Of a DNA stretch of 36,939 bases, positions 7,966-16,945 are shown in pieces. Source of the stretch: an uncultured Thiotrichaceae bacterium (GTDB lineage: Bacteria > Pseudomonadota > Gammaproteobacteria > Thiotrichales > Thiotrichaceae). Numbering within the stretch: position 1 is the stretch's first letter; each line of letters starts with the position of its first letter. The notes beneath the pieces are model-generated. The model had not been told where the DNA came from. It saw only the letters and a list, made by a program, of their open reading frames with translations, and made no database searches. The DNA is taken from positions 1 to 36,939 of the forward strand of contig CACVAY010000042.1 of assembly GCA_902727985.1 (NCBI GenBank). The letters are read 5' to 3'. A program made the position numbers and the translations under genes.

Positions 7966-10900
7966 TCAGACTTCTTTGGTGGCTTCTGGTCTATCGAAAT
8001 CTTCTGACTTACTTCTAAAGCGACGATCCATCAGCAACTTAAAGAAGAACGGCAGGAAGAAAATCGCAAGGAAAGTCGCCGCCAACATCCCCCCCATAAC
8101 ACCTGTACCCACTGACTGACGCGCACCTGCGCCCGCACCACTTGAGAATGCTAATGGCACTACCCCTAAGATAAAGGCCAGTGAGGTCATAATAATCGGA
8201 CGGAATCTCAATCTCGCAGACTCCATCGCCGCCGATGTCGCACTCCAACCTTCTTGCGTCTTCATCAAAGCATATTCTACAATCAAAATGGCATTCTTTG
8301 CCGCCAAACCGAGCAAGGTCACAAGGCCAATCTGAAAGTACACATCGTTGGTAAAATCACGTATACCGATAGCGGCTAGTGCCCCAAAAATACCAAACGG
8401 TAAGGCCAGCAATACGGAGAAAGGTAATGACCATCGTTCATACAAAGCAGCCAGAATCAGGAACACCATAACTGTAGCCAGTATCAATGAGGTAGTGGCA
8501 CTGCCTGATGAGCTTTTCTCCTGGAACGAAGAACCTGTCCAGTCATAGGTAAAATCAGCAGGCAGAACCTTATTGGCAACATCTTCAACCGCATCCAGTG
8601 CTTGTCCTGAACTCATACCTGGTGCAGCTTCACCCATCATTTTCACCGCCGGTAAATTGTTGTAGCGATCCACCGTACCTGGCCCTGAGCTATATTCTAT
8701 TTTCGCAAATGCCGATAGTGGCACCATTTCCCCCTTATCATTGCGCACATACATACGCCCAACATCTTCTGGCGTTTTACGGAACTCGGCATCCGCAGAT
8801 AACAACACCTGCCACGCGCGCCCAAACTTATTGAAGTCATTCACGTAGTACGAACCCAAACCCGCCGCAAGCGTATTGAATGCACCATCCAGGGAAATAC
8901 CCAGTGATTTAGCGCGTTCGCGGTCCACATCGACATACAATTGCGGTGTCGATGGCTTCCATAAGCTATTCACCATGCCCAAGCGAGGATCTTGTTGCGC
9001 CGCTCCCTGGAACATCTGCATCGCTTCAGCTAGGGCTTTTGCCCCACCATCCCCTTTGTTCTGAATATAAAACTCAAAACCACCTGTACTTCCTAAACCA
9101 AAAATCGCAGGCGGATTAAACGCCAACACTAATGCTTCTTTTATATGTCCCGTTTTCATGAACAATTCACCGACTAAGGCTTTGGTATCCACATCACGCT
9201 CATCCCAATGCTTCTGTGCGACAAAGATAGTCGCGGCACTGTTCTTAAAGCCACCACCCAAGAAATCCATCCCGGTAAATGCCACCACATTCTCATTATT
9301 AGGATTCGATTGAATCGCTTCCAGAACCTCTGCAACGACTTTATCGGTACGTTCTAAGGACGCCCCTTCTGGCAAGAAAACGGCAGCAATGTAATAGCCT
9401 TGATCTTCATCCGGCACTAATGAGCCGGGCGTGCTTTTCCACATATAGGTGGTTGCCCCTAGCATCAAAGCGAACAACAACACGCTCACAATCCAGTAGC
9501 GAATCATAAAGCCAACTGTTTTTACATAACTCTTGGTGGTAAAACTAAAAAAGCGATTAAAGCTACGGAAGACGACATTCGTGCGTTTATGTTCATGCTT
9601 AAGAATCATCACACACAGTGCGGGAGTCATCGTCAAGGCAACCACACCTGACAAAATCACCGCAATGGAAATGGTAATGGCAAACTGACGGTAAAGCTCA
9701 CCAGTCAGCCCGCCCAAAAAGGCAATAGGCACAAACACGGACACCAACACTAAAGACATGGCGACAATCGGCCCACTGACTTCTTGCATGGCTTGCAAGG
9801 CAGCTTCACGGGCCTTCAGTCCCTGCTCTTGCATAATGCGCTCAACATTTTCCAGCACCACGATCGCATCATCAACGACAATGCCAATCGACAACACCAT
9901 ACCAAATAGCGTCAAGGTATTGATCGAATAGCCCAACATTTGCAAACCAGCAAAAGTACCCAACAAAGAGACAGGAACCGCAAGCGTTGGGATCAGGGTG
10001 GCTCGCCAGTTTTGCAAAAAGATATAGACCACAAGGAAAACCAGCGCCATCGCTTCTGCCAGTGTTTTCAATACCTCTCGAATCGAGACTTCAACAAAGC
10101 GTGTTGTATCGTAGGGTGTTGAATAGGTCAGCCCTTCAGGAAATTGCTTAGCCAAGTCTTTGACCGTTGCTTGTACTTCTTCGGCAACGCTCAGTGCATT
10201 TGCCCCGGGTTGCAAGAAAATCCCCACCAGGGTCGCTGGATTTGCATTCACTCGCCCGATAAATTCATAATTCTTCGAACCCAACTCAACGCGCGCGACA
10301 TCTTTCAAGCGTAATAAACTACCATCGGCGTTGGCCCGCAAGATAACATTTTCAAACTCTTCAACAGAAGATAAGCGGCCTTTAGTAGTGATGCTATACA
10401 CCATTTCCTGACCATTATTAATCGGTGTTTGACCGATTTTACCTGCTGCAAACTGAGCATTCTGCTCATCCAAAGCCGCCGCAATATCACCAATTGTCAA
10501 TCCCAACTGTGTCATCTGATCCGGTTTTACCCAGATACGCATGGCATAGTCTTTTGCACCAAAAATCTGCACATTCGTTGTGCCAGGAATACGCTTCAAT
10601 TGATCAAGCACATTCAGGGTGACGTAGTTTGAGGTGTATAAATCATCGTAACGCTGATCGGGCGAATAGAACGCCAAAACTTGCAAGAACGCCGAGGATG
10701 CCTTCTCAACCGTCACGCCTTGTCTACGCACCTCTTGTGGCAAGCGCGCTTCAACCTGCTTAACGCGATTGTTTACATTTAAAGCCGCCTGATCAACATC
10801 AGAGCCAATTTCAAAGGTAACGGTAATCGTTGTCACACCATTGGATGTCGAGGTTGACGACATATACAACATATCTTCAACGCCATTAATGGCATTCTCT

Positions 10901-11097
10901 ATCGGCGTGGCGACGGTTTGTGCGGCAACCTCTGCCGATGCTCCCGGATAGACTGCCACCACGCTAACTGTTGGTGGTGCAATCTCAGGGTATTGCGCAA
11001 TCGGTAAGACCTTAATCGCCGCTAATCCCGCAATAATAATAAAGATAGAAATAACGAAGGCAAAGATAGGACGATCAATAAAATATCGAGAAAACAT
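7966..11097 (-). CDS. acrB: RND multidrug efflux permease, HAE1 family (AcrB/MexB-like), 1043 aa
   Basis: Inner-membrane proton-drug antiporter subunit that feeds substrates from the periplasm and membrane into a tripartite pump. Length 1043 agrees with AcrB (1049). The start FSRYFIDRPIFAFV is the first membrane segment of this family. VVDDAIVVLENVER around residues 407-420 carries the paired Asp (409, 410) of the proton relay, and LLGLAAKNAILIVEYA holds the partner Lys near residue 940. Two large periplasmic loops with the usual porter and docking elements are present. It follows the membrane-fusion gene by 9 bases with an AGGAG before the ATG. No outer-membrane factor gene is nearby, so the pump probably uses a TolC encoded elsewhere. 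Substrates cannot be read from the sequence; the symbol states family, not proven orthology. Confidence 0.92.
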   Translation of the reverse strand: MFSRYFIDRPIFAFVISIFIIIAGLAAIKVLPIAQYPEIAPPTVSVVAVYPGASAEVAAQTVATPIENAINGVEDMLYMSSTSTSNGVTTITVTFEIGSDVDQAALNVNNRVKQVEARLPQEVRRQGVTVEKASSAFLQVLAFYSPDQRYDDLYTSNYVTLNVLDQLKRIPGTTNVQIFGAKDYAMRIWVKPDQMTQLGLTIGDIAAALDEQNAQFAAGKIGQTPINNGQEMVYSITTKGRLSSVEEFENVILRANADGSLLRLKDVARVELGSKNYEFIGRVNANPATLVGIFLQPGANALSVAEEVQATVKDLAKQFPEGLTYSTPYDTTRFVEVSIREVLKTLAEAMALVFLVVYIFLQNWRATLIPTLAVPVSLLGTFAGLQMLGYSINTLTLFGMVLSIGIVVDDAIVVLENVERIMQEQGLKAREAALQAMQEVSGPIVAMSLVLVSVFVPIAFLGGLTGELYRQFAITISIAVILSGVVALTMTPALCVMILKHEHKRTNVVFRSFNRFFSFTTKSYVKTVGFMIRYWIVSVLLFALMLGATTYMWKSTPGSLVPDEDQGYYIAAVFLPEGASLERTDKVVAEVLEAIQSNPNNENVVAFTGMDFLGGGFKNSAATIFVAQKHWDERDVDTKALVGELFMKTGHIKEALVLAFNPPAIFGLGSTGGFEFYIQNKGDGGAKALAEAMQMFQGAAQQDPRLGMVNSLWKPSTPQLYVDVDRERAKSLGISLDGAFNTLAAGLGSYYVNDFNKFGRAWQVLLSADAEFRKTPEDVGRMYVRNDKGEMVPLSAFAKIEYSSGPGTVDRYNNLPAVKMMGEAAPGMSSGQALDAVEDVANKVLPADFTYDWTGSSFQEKSSSGSATTSLILATVMVFLILAALYERWSLPFSVLLALPFGIFGALAAIGIRDFTNDVYFQIGLVTLLGLAAKNAILIVEYALMKTQEGWSATSAAMESARLRFRPIIMTSLAFILGVVPLAFSSGAGAGARQSVGTGVMGGMLAATFLAIFFLPFFFKLLMDRRFRSKSEDFDRPEATKEV

Positions 11098-11106
11098 AAC
11101 TGACTC

Positions 11107-12381
11107 CTATTTAGCCGCTTCTGGCTTTGCTTTGGCACTTGGAGGCAAGGTAGCATCAGGCGCTTTCGCTACATCCTGCTCTGAGGCCGGTTGAATGGGC
11201 ATTCCGGGGAAGAAAATACGCGCCATACCATCAATCACCACCTCATCACCCTGCTTGAGTCCAGATTTGATAATCCACGCATTCTTCAAGTCACCTTCTA
11301 GCTGTACCCATTCACCTACTTCCACCTCTCGACGCAGGGCGAGATAAGCGCCTTGCTCATTCTTCGTGGCAACATACACATACTTGCCTTGCGGACTATC
11401 TAGCACAGCTCGTTGCGGCACCAAGAAGGCATTAGGCCGTTCTCCACCTTGCAAGATCACACGCACAAATTGTCCGGGTGATAATGTTTGTTTAGGGTTT
11501 TCAATGGTGGCGCGCATGGAAAAATTGCCCGTTGATGGATCAATCTTATAATCCTGAAAATTCACACGACCGGTTTGCTCTAGCAAGCTCCCCGTTGCAG
11601 TTTTCAATTGCACTGTGTAGCCCTCTGCTGGAACAAGCAACTTACCCGCCGAAATCTCTTGCTGATGCTGGACTTGCTCATTCTCGGAAACGCCAAAATT
11701 GATATACGCTGGGTTGGTTTGTGCGATGGTCGCCAGTAAACTATTACTGCCAGCTTCTGCAAGGCTACCTTCAGTTTTCAGTACACGCCCAATAATCCCT
11801 GAGATGGGTGCTTTAATCGTGGTGTAATCAAAGTTGACCTGCGCAGTTCTGATGGAAGCATTGGCTTGCATAATCGACGCATCAGCTTGTTGCATAGCCG
11901 CTTTTGCCAACTCGATAGCCGACTCCGTATTATCCAGCTCGCTACGGCTTAGCATCTTCTTCTGTGTTAATGGGGCAATCCGTGCATAGTCACGCTCAGC
12001 TTTTTTAAGCTCCGCTCTCACACTGGCTTTTGATGCTTTGGCCATTGCTAACGCCGCGTTCGCCTGCCCTAATTTCGCTCTAAAGGGTTCTGCATCGATC
12101 TTAAAAAGCACATCTCCTGCTTTTACTGATGTCCCTTCTTGGAACAAACGTTTTTCAACAATTCCCGTCACACGCGCTCGCACTTCGACCTCATGCGAAC
12201 CAGCCACTTGCCCGACATATTCAAAACTCACCGGTACGTCTCGCGGACTCACCTTCATTGTGCTTACCTGTGTCGGTGGCATAGCACCTCCACCTGCCGC
12301 TTCTTCCGCAGAACCTTGTTGATTACAGGCAGTAAGCATAAGTAGCGCACTTATGCTTAAAAAATGCATGGTGAATTTCAT
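11107..12381 (-). CDS. acrA: RND efflux periplasmic adaptor (AcrA-like lipoprotein), 424 aa
   Basis: Membrane-fusion protein that links the RND permease to an outer-membrane channel. The N-terminus has a lipoprotein signal ending LLMLTAC with the lipidated Cys19, so it should be anchored in the inner membrane facing the periplasm. Then come the beta-barrel/lipoyl half (VEVRARVTGIVEKRLFQEG and VKAGDVLFKID), an Ala-rich alpha-helical hairpin (about 100-170), the second lipoyl half (APISGIIGRVLKTEG) and a membrane-proximal domain with VLDSPQGKYVYV. The C-terminal tail is rich in Ala, Pro and Lys. It is the first gene of the operon and probably regulated by the divergent TetR gene. Confidence 0.92.
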   Translation of the reverse strand: MKFTMHFLSISALLMLTACNQQGSAEEAAGGGAMPPTQVSTMKVSPRDVPVSFEYVGQVAGSHEVEVRARVTGIVEKRLFQEGTSVKAGDVLFKIDAEPFRAKLGQANAALAMAKASKASVRAELKKAERDYARIAPLTQKKMLSRSELDNTESAIELAKAAMQQADASIMQANASIRTAQVNFDYTTIKAPISGIIGRVLKTEGSLAEAGSNSLLATIAQTNPAYINFGVSENEQVQHQQEISAGKLLVPAEGYTVQLKTATGSLLEQTGRVNFQDYKIDPSTGNFSMRATIENPKQTLSPGQFVRVILQGGERPNAFLVPQRAVLDSPQGKYVYVATKNEQGAYLALRREVEVGEWVQLEGDLKNAWIIKSGLKQGDEVVIDGMARIFFPGMPIQPASEQDVAKAPDATLPPSAKAKPEAAK

Positions 12382-12403
12382 TAGACTATCTCAATCGAAA
12401 AAG

Positions 12404-12424
12404 TAAACTATCCAGTGTAGTTTA
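12404..12424. promoter_or_regulatory. palindromic operator candidate between acrA and tetR genes
   Basis: TAAACTA (12404-12410) and TAGTTTA (12418-12424) form a perfect 7-bp inverted repeat with a 7-base spacer, 23 bases before the acrA start. A TATAAT at 12428-12433 on the plus strand lies immediately beside it. Size and symmetry fit a TetR-family dimer site. The rest of the gap to 12597 shows nothing else clear. Confidence 0.5.
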
Positions 12425-12597
12425 TCTTATAATGAGGTAATCGCCAGTCACCGCACGGATAATTCTTTAATTTTTAACGACACGCAACATTTTAAAAGCC
12501 GAATGTTTAGCCTGCTTTCTGTTCTAGTGGCAAATAATGTCCGTGAATTTGGTCGGATACCTGACTTAACCGTAGAGAATTGGGTAGAATGAATTGA

Positions 12598-13191
12598 ATG
12601 AAACTATCAGAAATAAAACGCGAACAGATTATCAAAGCTGCTACCAGAGAGTTCCTCAAACAGGGATTCCAGAATTGCAGTATGGATACCATCGCGCAAA
12701 ATGCTGAAGTTTCTAAACGCACGGTTTATAACCATTTCAATAGCAAAGAAGAGCTTTTTCTTTCCATTCTGGAACATCTAAGTGCTGATGATCACCCCGT
12801 ATTTGACCAGGACTTTTCCTCCGACCAATCCATCGAAGATCAACTGCTCGAAATAGCGCGTATCGAAATCGACATTCTGCAATCGAAAGATGTTCAGCAA
12901 TATGCACGCATCCTCTTAGGTGAGTTGATGCGCAGTGATGAAATGGTGCAACTCTTTGAGAGTAAACGCCCTTCTTGCCATGAAGGTTTTATTGTCTGGT
13001 TGGATAAAAGTATTGCAGAAGGCCAGCTATCGGTTACCAATAACGAACTCGCCAGCGAACAATTCTTCGGCTTATTAAAAACCCATGCCTTTTGGCCTAC
13101 ACTCTTTAATAAACAAGTACTAGACAGTGAAAGCAAAGAACAGGCAGCCAGCTCCACCGTTACCCTATTTATGAATACCTATAAAACATAA
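12598..13191 (+). CDS. TetR/AcrR-family transcriptional regulator
   Basis: 197 residues, usual for TetR regulators. The N-terminal DNA-binding domain is clear: REQIIKAATREFLKQGF, then the helix-turn-helix with SMDTIAQNAEVSKRTVYNHF (residues about 25-45), and FNSKEELFLSIL. The C-terminal ligand and dimer domain is diverged and resembles the AefR-like C-terminal group. It is transcribed away from the acrAB-like operon with a 216-base gap containing a palindrome, the standard layout for a local repressor of an efflux pump that is released by pump substrates. Regulation of the pump is inferred from this layout. Confidence 0.88.
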   Translation: MKLSEIKREQIIKAATREFLKQGFQNCSMDTIAQNAEVSKRTVYNHFNSKEELFLSILEHLSADDHPVFDQDFSSDQSIEDQLLEIARIEIDILQSKDVQQYARILLGELMRSDEMVQLFESKRPSCHEGFIVWLDKSIAEGQLSVTNNELASEQFFGLLKTHAFWPTLFNKQVLDSESKEQAASSTVTLFMNTYKT

Positions 13192-13228
13192 ACCCAGCCA
13201 TAACATCGCTACACCAAGGAGTCCCCCC

Positions 13229-13540
13229 ATGTTAATTCGTTTTAGTAGCAAGACCGGAAGCAGTATCACCATGCATCAAAAACAGGCAGATATGATGCTG
13301 GAAATGATGAAGAGAAGTGGCAAAATTCCTGGTGCACTCAAAGCAGAAGATGTACCCGCAGCGCTGGATGCACTTGAAGCAGCCATACTCATTGAAAAAG
13401 AGAAAGAATCCGCTACTAACATGGATGATGATGACATCATCAGCATTGGTACCCGTGCCTATCCCCTGCTACAACTCTTGAAGCAGGCTATCAAAGATGA
13501 AGAATTTCTCATGTGGGATTACGAAGATAAACTCGTGTAG
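13229..13540 (+). CDS. DUF1840 domain protein, 103 aa
   Basis: A small soluble protein matching the DUF1840 pattern: MLIRFSSKTGSSITMH at the start, a ADMMLEMMKRSGKIPGAL helix and loop, the linker with PAALDALEAAI, and a C-terminal helix ISIGTRAYPLLQLLKQA. The function of the family is unknown. The start ATG is preceded by AAGGAG at a good distance. It lies 37 bases after the TetR gene and 55 bases before the ABC ATPase, all on the plus strand, so it may be cotranscribed with either; nothing ties it functionally to them. Confidence 0.8.
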   Translation: MLIRFSSKTGSSITMHQKQADMMLEMMKRSGKIPGALKAEDVPAALDALEAAILIEKEKESATNMDDDDIISIGTRAYPLLQLLKQAIKDEEFLMWDYEDKLV

Positions 13541-13595
13541 GCAAGTGAAGCTCATGTCATCATGAAGCCACATCATTTCATTGGATAATGTAGTC

Positions 13596-14483
13596 ATGAC
13601 AAACATTTTGGAAGTTCGCCAATTACGTAAACATTATCCCGATGTAAAAGCCGTGAATGGTGTAGATTTTGGTATTCCCGAAGGCATTTGCTTCGGGCTA
13701 CTTGGCCCGAATGGTGCAGGCAAAACCACCACCATCGAAATGATGGAAGGCATTCTTAAACCCAGTAGCGGCGAGATTTTCTATAAAGGCGAACCCCAAA
13801 GTACCCTATTCAAACAAGAAGCCGGTATCCAGTTTCAATCCACCGCACTGCAAGATTATCTTACCGTTCGCGAAAATCTCACCTTGTTCCAAAGCCTCTA
13901 TACCAAGCACCTTCCAGTTGATGAGCTCATCGACATTTGCTCTTTAGCCTCATTTCTTGATCAAGATGCCAGCAAATTATCAGGCGGACAGCGGCAACGT
14001 TTGTTACTCGCGATTGCGCTAGTCAATGATCCTGAAATCGTGTTTCTTGATGAACCTACCACAGGCTTAGATCCGCAAGCTCGTTTGAACTTCTGGACAC
14101 TCGTCAAGCGCATCAAAGCGCGCAAGAAAACCGTGTTACTAACCACGCACTACATGGAAGAAGCCTACAATCTCTGCGATGAAATCGCGATTATGGATCA
14201 TGGCAAAATCATCGCCCACGGCACACCTGATGAGCTACTCGCAGAGCAATTCCAAGATGTGGTTATCGAATTACCCAAAGCGGCACTCGCCAATAATATT
14301 ACTGAGCTGCCCTACACCATTTTCAACAAAGACAATGGCAATGTGGAAATTTCCTCGAAAGATGTGAATAGCACCTTGTCGCACATGCTGGCACAAGGTA
14401 TCTCTTTAGAAAAAGTCCAAGTCCGATCACGCACCTTAGAAGATCTGTTCATCGAACTCACTGGCAAGGAACTTCGCACATGA
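13596..14483 (+). CDS. ABC-2 type exporter ATP-binding protein (DrrA/CcmA-like)
   Basis: Nucleotide-binding subunit of an ABC exporter. Numbered from the ATG at 13596: Walker A GPNGAGKT at 37-44, signature LSGGQRQR at 128-135, Walker B IVFLDEPT at 148-155, followed by the D-loop GLDPQAR and the switch His in LLTTHYMEEA. The C-terminal extension with VQVRSRTLEDLFIELTG is typical of the DrrA group. A TTG at 13581 in the same frame would add five residues; the ATG is preferred. The stop overlaps the permease start by 4 bases, so the two subunits are translationally coupled. The cargo is unknown. Confidence 0.9.
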   Translation: MTNILEVRQLRKHYPDVKAVNGVDFGIPEGICFGLLGPNGAGKTTTIEMMEGILKPSSGEIFYKGEPQSTLFKQEAGIQFQSTALQDYLTVRENLTLFQSLYTKHLPVDELIDICSLASFLDQDASKLSGGQRQRLLLAIALVNDPEIVFLDEPTTGLDPQARLNFWTLVKRIKARKKTVLLTTHYMEEAYNLCDEIAIMDHGKIIAHGTPDELLAEQFQDVVIELPKAALANNITELPYTIFNKDNGNVEISSKDVNSTLSHMLAQGISLEKVQVRSRTLEDLFIELTGKELRT

Positions 14484-15511
14484 TCCGTCGTTTACTCGCC
14501 ATGCTGCATGCGCGCAATCTGGAATTCATCCGTGACCGCGCTGCAATGACGTGGAATCTACTCTTGCCTGTCATGCTGGTTTTTGGGCTTGCGTTTATAT
14601 TCTCAGGCGGCGATAAAAACCAATATAAAGTCGCTGTCAAAGCTGAATCATTATCAGTAGACATGCAAGTAACAGCGGCACTACACCCCTTTCTCGATAC
14701 CCGTTTCATCAAATTTTATGCGGTTGATGATATTGATAGCATCGTGCCAAAAGTGGGCAGACATCAAGTCGATATGCTCATGGACTTACGCCCGGACAAG
14801 CGTCATTACTGGATTAACTCAGACTCTCCAAAAGGCTATTTTTTGGAACAATTATTAGCTGCTAGTGACGGGGTAAAACTCACACCGCAAACCGTTACAG
14901 GAGAAGAAATTCGTTACATTGACTGGGTCGTACCTGGTGTTTTAGGTATGAACATTATGTTCAGCTGCCTGTTCGGCGTGGGTTATGTCTTGGTTCGTTA
15001 TCGAAAAAATGGCTATCTCAAACGCCTGAATGCCACACCCTTAAGCGCCTTTGAATTTATCCTCTCGCAAATACTCTCTCGCTTGCTACTGGTTGTGGTG
15101 ATAACCAGTATTCTCTTCATTGGTACAAACATCTTTATGAACTTCACCATGGAAGGTAGCTACTTACACCTATTCATCGTCTTGCTGCTGAGTACTGCCA
15201 GCATGATTTCACTCGGCTTGCTAATAGCCGCCAGACTTAGCAGCGAAGAACTCGCGGGAGGCTTACTCAACCTCGCCTCCTGGCCAATGATGATCCTCTC
15301 AGGAGTCTGGTTTTCCATGGAAGGGACGCATCCTATTTTGCAACTAGCCGCACAGTTCTCCCCCCTCACCCACATGCTAAATGCAGCTCGCGCAATTATG
15401 CTGGATGGTGCGGGACTCACTGATTTGGCTTATCCATTGGGCATCTTACTATTAATGACCATCGTATTTATGGCACTAGGCGCGAAGCTCTTTAAATGGA
15501 CACCGGATTGA
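14480..15511 (+). CDS. ABC-2 type exporter permease
   Basis: 343-residue membrane subunit. One membrane segment lies near residues 23-43 (MTWNLLLPVMLVFGLAFIF), followed by a soluble loop of about 130 residues, then five hydrophobic segments in the second half beginning at WVVPGVLGMNIMFSCLFGV. The element LNLASWPMMILSGVWFSME and the closing PLTHMLNAARAI are characteristic of ABC-2 permeases. It overlaps the ATPase gene by 4 bases (ATGA). It converges with the mscS-like gene with a 33-base gap, in which no clear terminator was seen. Confidence 0.88.
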   Translation: MIRRLLAMLHARNLEFIRDRAAMTWNLLLPVMLVFGLAFIFSGGDKNQYKVAVKAESLSVDMQVTAALHPFLDTRFIKFYAVDDIDSIVPKVGRHQVDMLMDLRPDKRHYWINSDSPKGYFLEQLLAASDGVKLTPQTVTGEEIRYIDWVVPGVLGMNIMFSCLFGVGYVLVRYRKNGYLKRLNATPLSAFEFILSQILSRLLLVVVITSILFIGTNIFMNFTMEGSYLHLFIVLLLSTASMISLGLLIAARLSSEELAGGLLNLASWPMMILSGVWFSMEGTHPILQLAAQFSPLTHMLNAARAIMLDGAGLTDLAYPLGILLLMTIVFMALGAKLFKWTPD

Positions 15512-15544
15512 TGCTTCGGTTCTGAGCTGTATTCCCTCATACCA

Positions 15545-16945
15545 CTATTGTGAAAGCGACGATCGAGGAATTCCATACACAGATGACTGCCTGTGTTCCA
15601 CCGAAGATTGATAAAACGGTTTCTGATCCACAGAGTCTTTGATTGATACCTCCATGCCTGGGTACGTTAAATCGATATTGTTACTGCGGAAGGCATGCCA
15701 AATGTTCTGGATTACTTCACTTTTGACCCGTTCTTTATTCATCGGCTTGTCTATCCCCATCAAGAGTTTGAAAGTCACTGAGTTATCACTGAATTGATCT
15801 TGAATAAAGACCTCCGGAGCAGGATCACTAAGAATAGAGGGATGCGCAATGGCGGTGTCTTTCATCAACTCAATCACTCGGTGAGGATTATTGTCGTAGC
15901 TGGTTTTGATAAAGACCGTGATGCGAACCTTCTTGTCACTGCCTGTATAAGTCTTAAAGGACTCTGTAAGAAACTTCTGATTAGGTATCACCAATTCTTC
16001 ATCATAAATGGTGCGAACAGTCGTCGCCCTGATCTTCAAACTTTGAACCACAGCCATTGTCCCATCAACTTCTATAATATCCTGAGGATGAAGAGATCGC
16101 TCCATCAGCAGCAATATGCCACTAATGAAATTACTTAATATTTCCCGCAACGCAAAACCCACACCAATCGACAAACCTGCAGTAATCGCTGCCAATGTCG
16201 TACTGTTAAGCTGCAATTGACTGAAAATATAATAGAGACCTAAGGCAAAAAGCAAATAGCGTATGAGCGTTAAAGTAGCCTGCGTTGCACCTTTATCGGT
16301 GTTCGTAAACTTCACCAGAAAATTCAGCAAAAACGTATAAATAACATTAATGGTATAGGTCCAGAAATACAGCCCCAATGTCGCAATCGCCAAAGCACCG
16401 AAGGTAATCGGATTATCAACATAGTGAAAGACAACAATAGCAGCAAGTAAATGGATATCAACAAACTGGTTAATAAGCTGAAAGAGCACAATCAAAATCA
16501 ACAACGGAATATGAAAGCGTCGGCGATAGCGACTGACTTCATGAGCCTCGAAATTAGCATAGAAGACAGCCATCACCAGTTCAAAAGCAATAAGGGTATA
16601 AAAGCTGTATTGAATCTCCGCCAGCAACCCTACCATATTGCCCTGCGCCTCTAAGATGGACTGTGCAACCATATTCAATAGTAATGCCAAAATAGGGAAT
16701 GTGAGAGCCTTAAACAAATAAATGACTTTGTGCAGATAACTGTGGATATAAGGCATATGCTGCGTATTTCTCAATACGGGTTTTAAGCACTCGCATATTA
16801 GCTTCCACGTATAGGAACTCAGCAGAATGGAGAGTATGACGACCAGCCCTAAAACGATCAACTGGGTTTCGACTTCGGGACGTGCAATAAAAATCAGTAT
16901 GCGGTCAATCATTTCCGCGAGACTTTGTGTTTTTTCTTCCGTCAT
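15545..16945 (-). CDS. MscS-family mechanosensitive channel, 466 aa
   Basis: Inner-membrane channel protein. Several hydrophobic segments in residues 25-260 are followed by the pore helix TLAAITAGLSIGVGFALREILSNF-type region (around 255-280; Gly/Ala-rich packing as in MscS TM3), then the beta domain with VDGTMAVVQSLKIRATTVRT and VIPNQKFLTESF, and the alpha-beta C-terminal domain. With 466 residues it is larger than E. coli MscS (286) and has extra N-terminal membrane segments, as in YbdG/YnaI-like members. Its start overlaps the stop of a solute-binding lipoprotein gene by 4 bases, so the two are coupled. MscS channels release solutes on membrane tension, but a second role with the binding protein is possible. 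Confidence 0.9.
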   Translation of the reverse strand: MTEEKTQSLAEMIDRILIFIARPEVETQLIVLGLVVILSILLSSYTWKLICECLKPVLRNTQHMPYIHSYLHKVIYLFKALTFPILALLLNMVAQSILEAQGNMVGLLAEIQYSFYTLIAFELVMAVFYANFEAHEVSRYRRRFHIPLLILIVLFQLINQFVDIHLLAAIVVFHYVDNPITFGALAIATLGLYFWTYTINVIYTFLLNFLVKFTNTDKGATQATLTLIRYLLFALGLYYIFSQLQLNSTTLAAITAGLSIGVGFALREILSNFISGILLLMERSLHPQDIIEVDGTMAVVQSLKIRATTVRTIYDEELVIPNQKFLTESFKTYTGSDKKVRITVFIKTSYDNNPHRVIELMKDTAIAHPSILSDPAPEVFIQDQFSDNSVTFKLLMGIDKPMNKERVKSEVIQNIWHAFRSNNIDLTYPGMEVSIKDSVDQKPFYQSSVEHRQSSVYGIPRSSLSQ

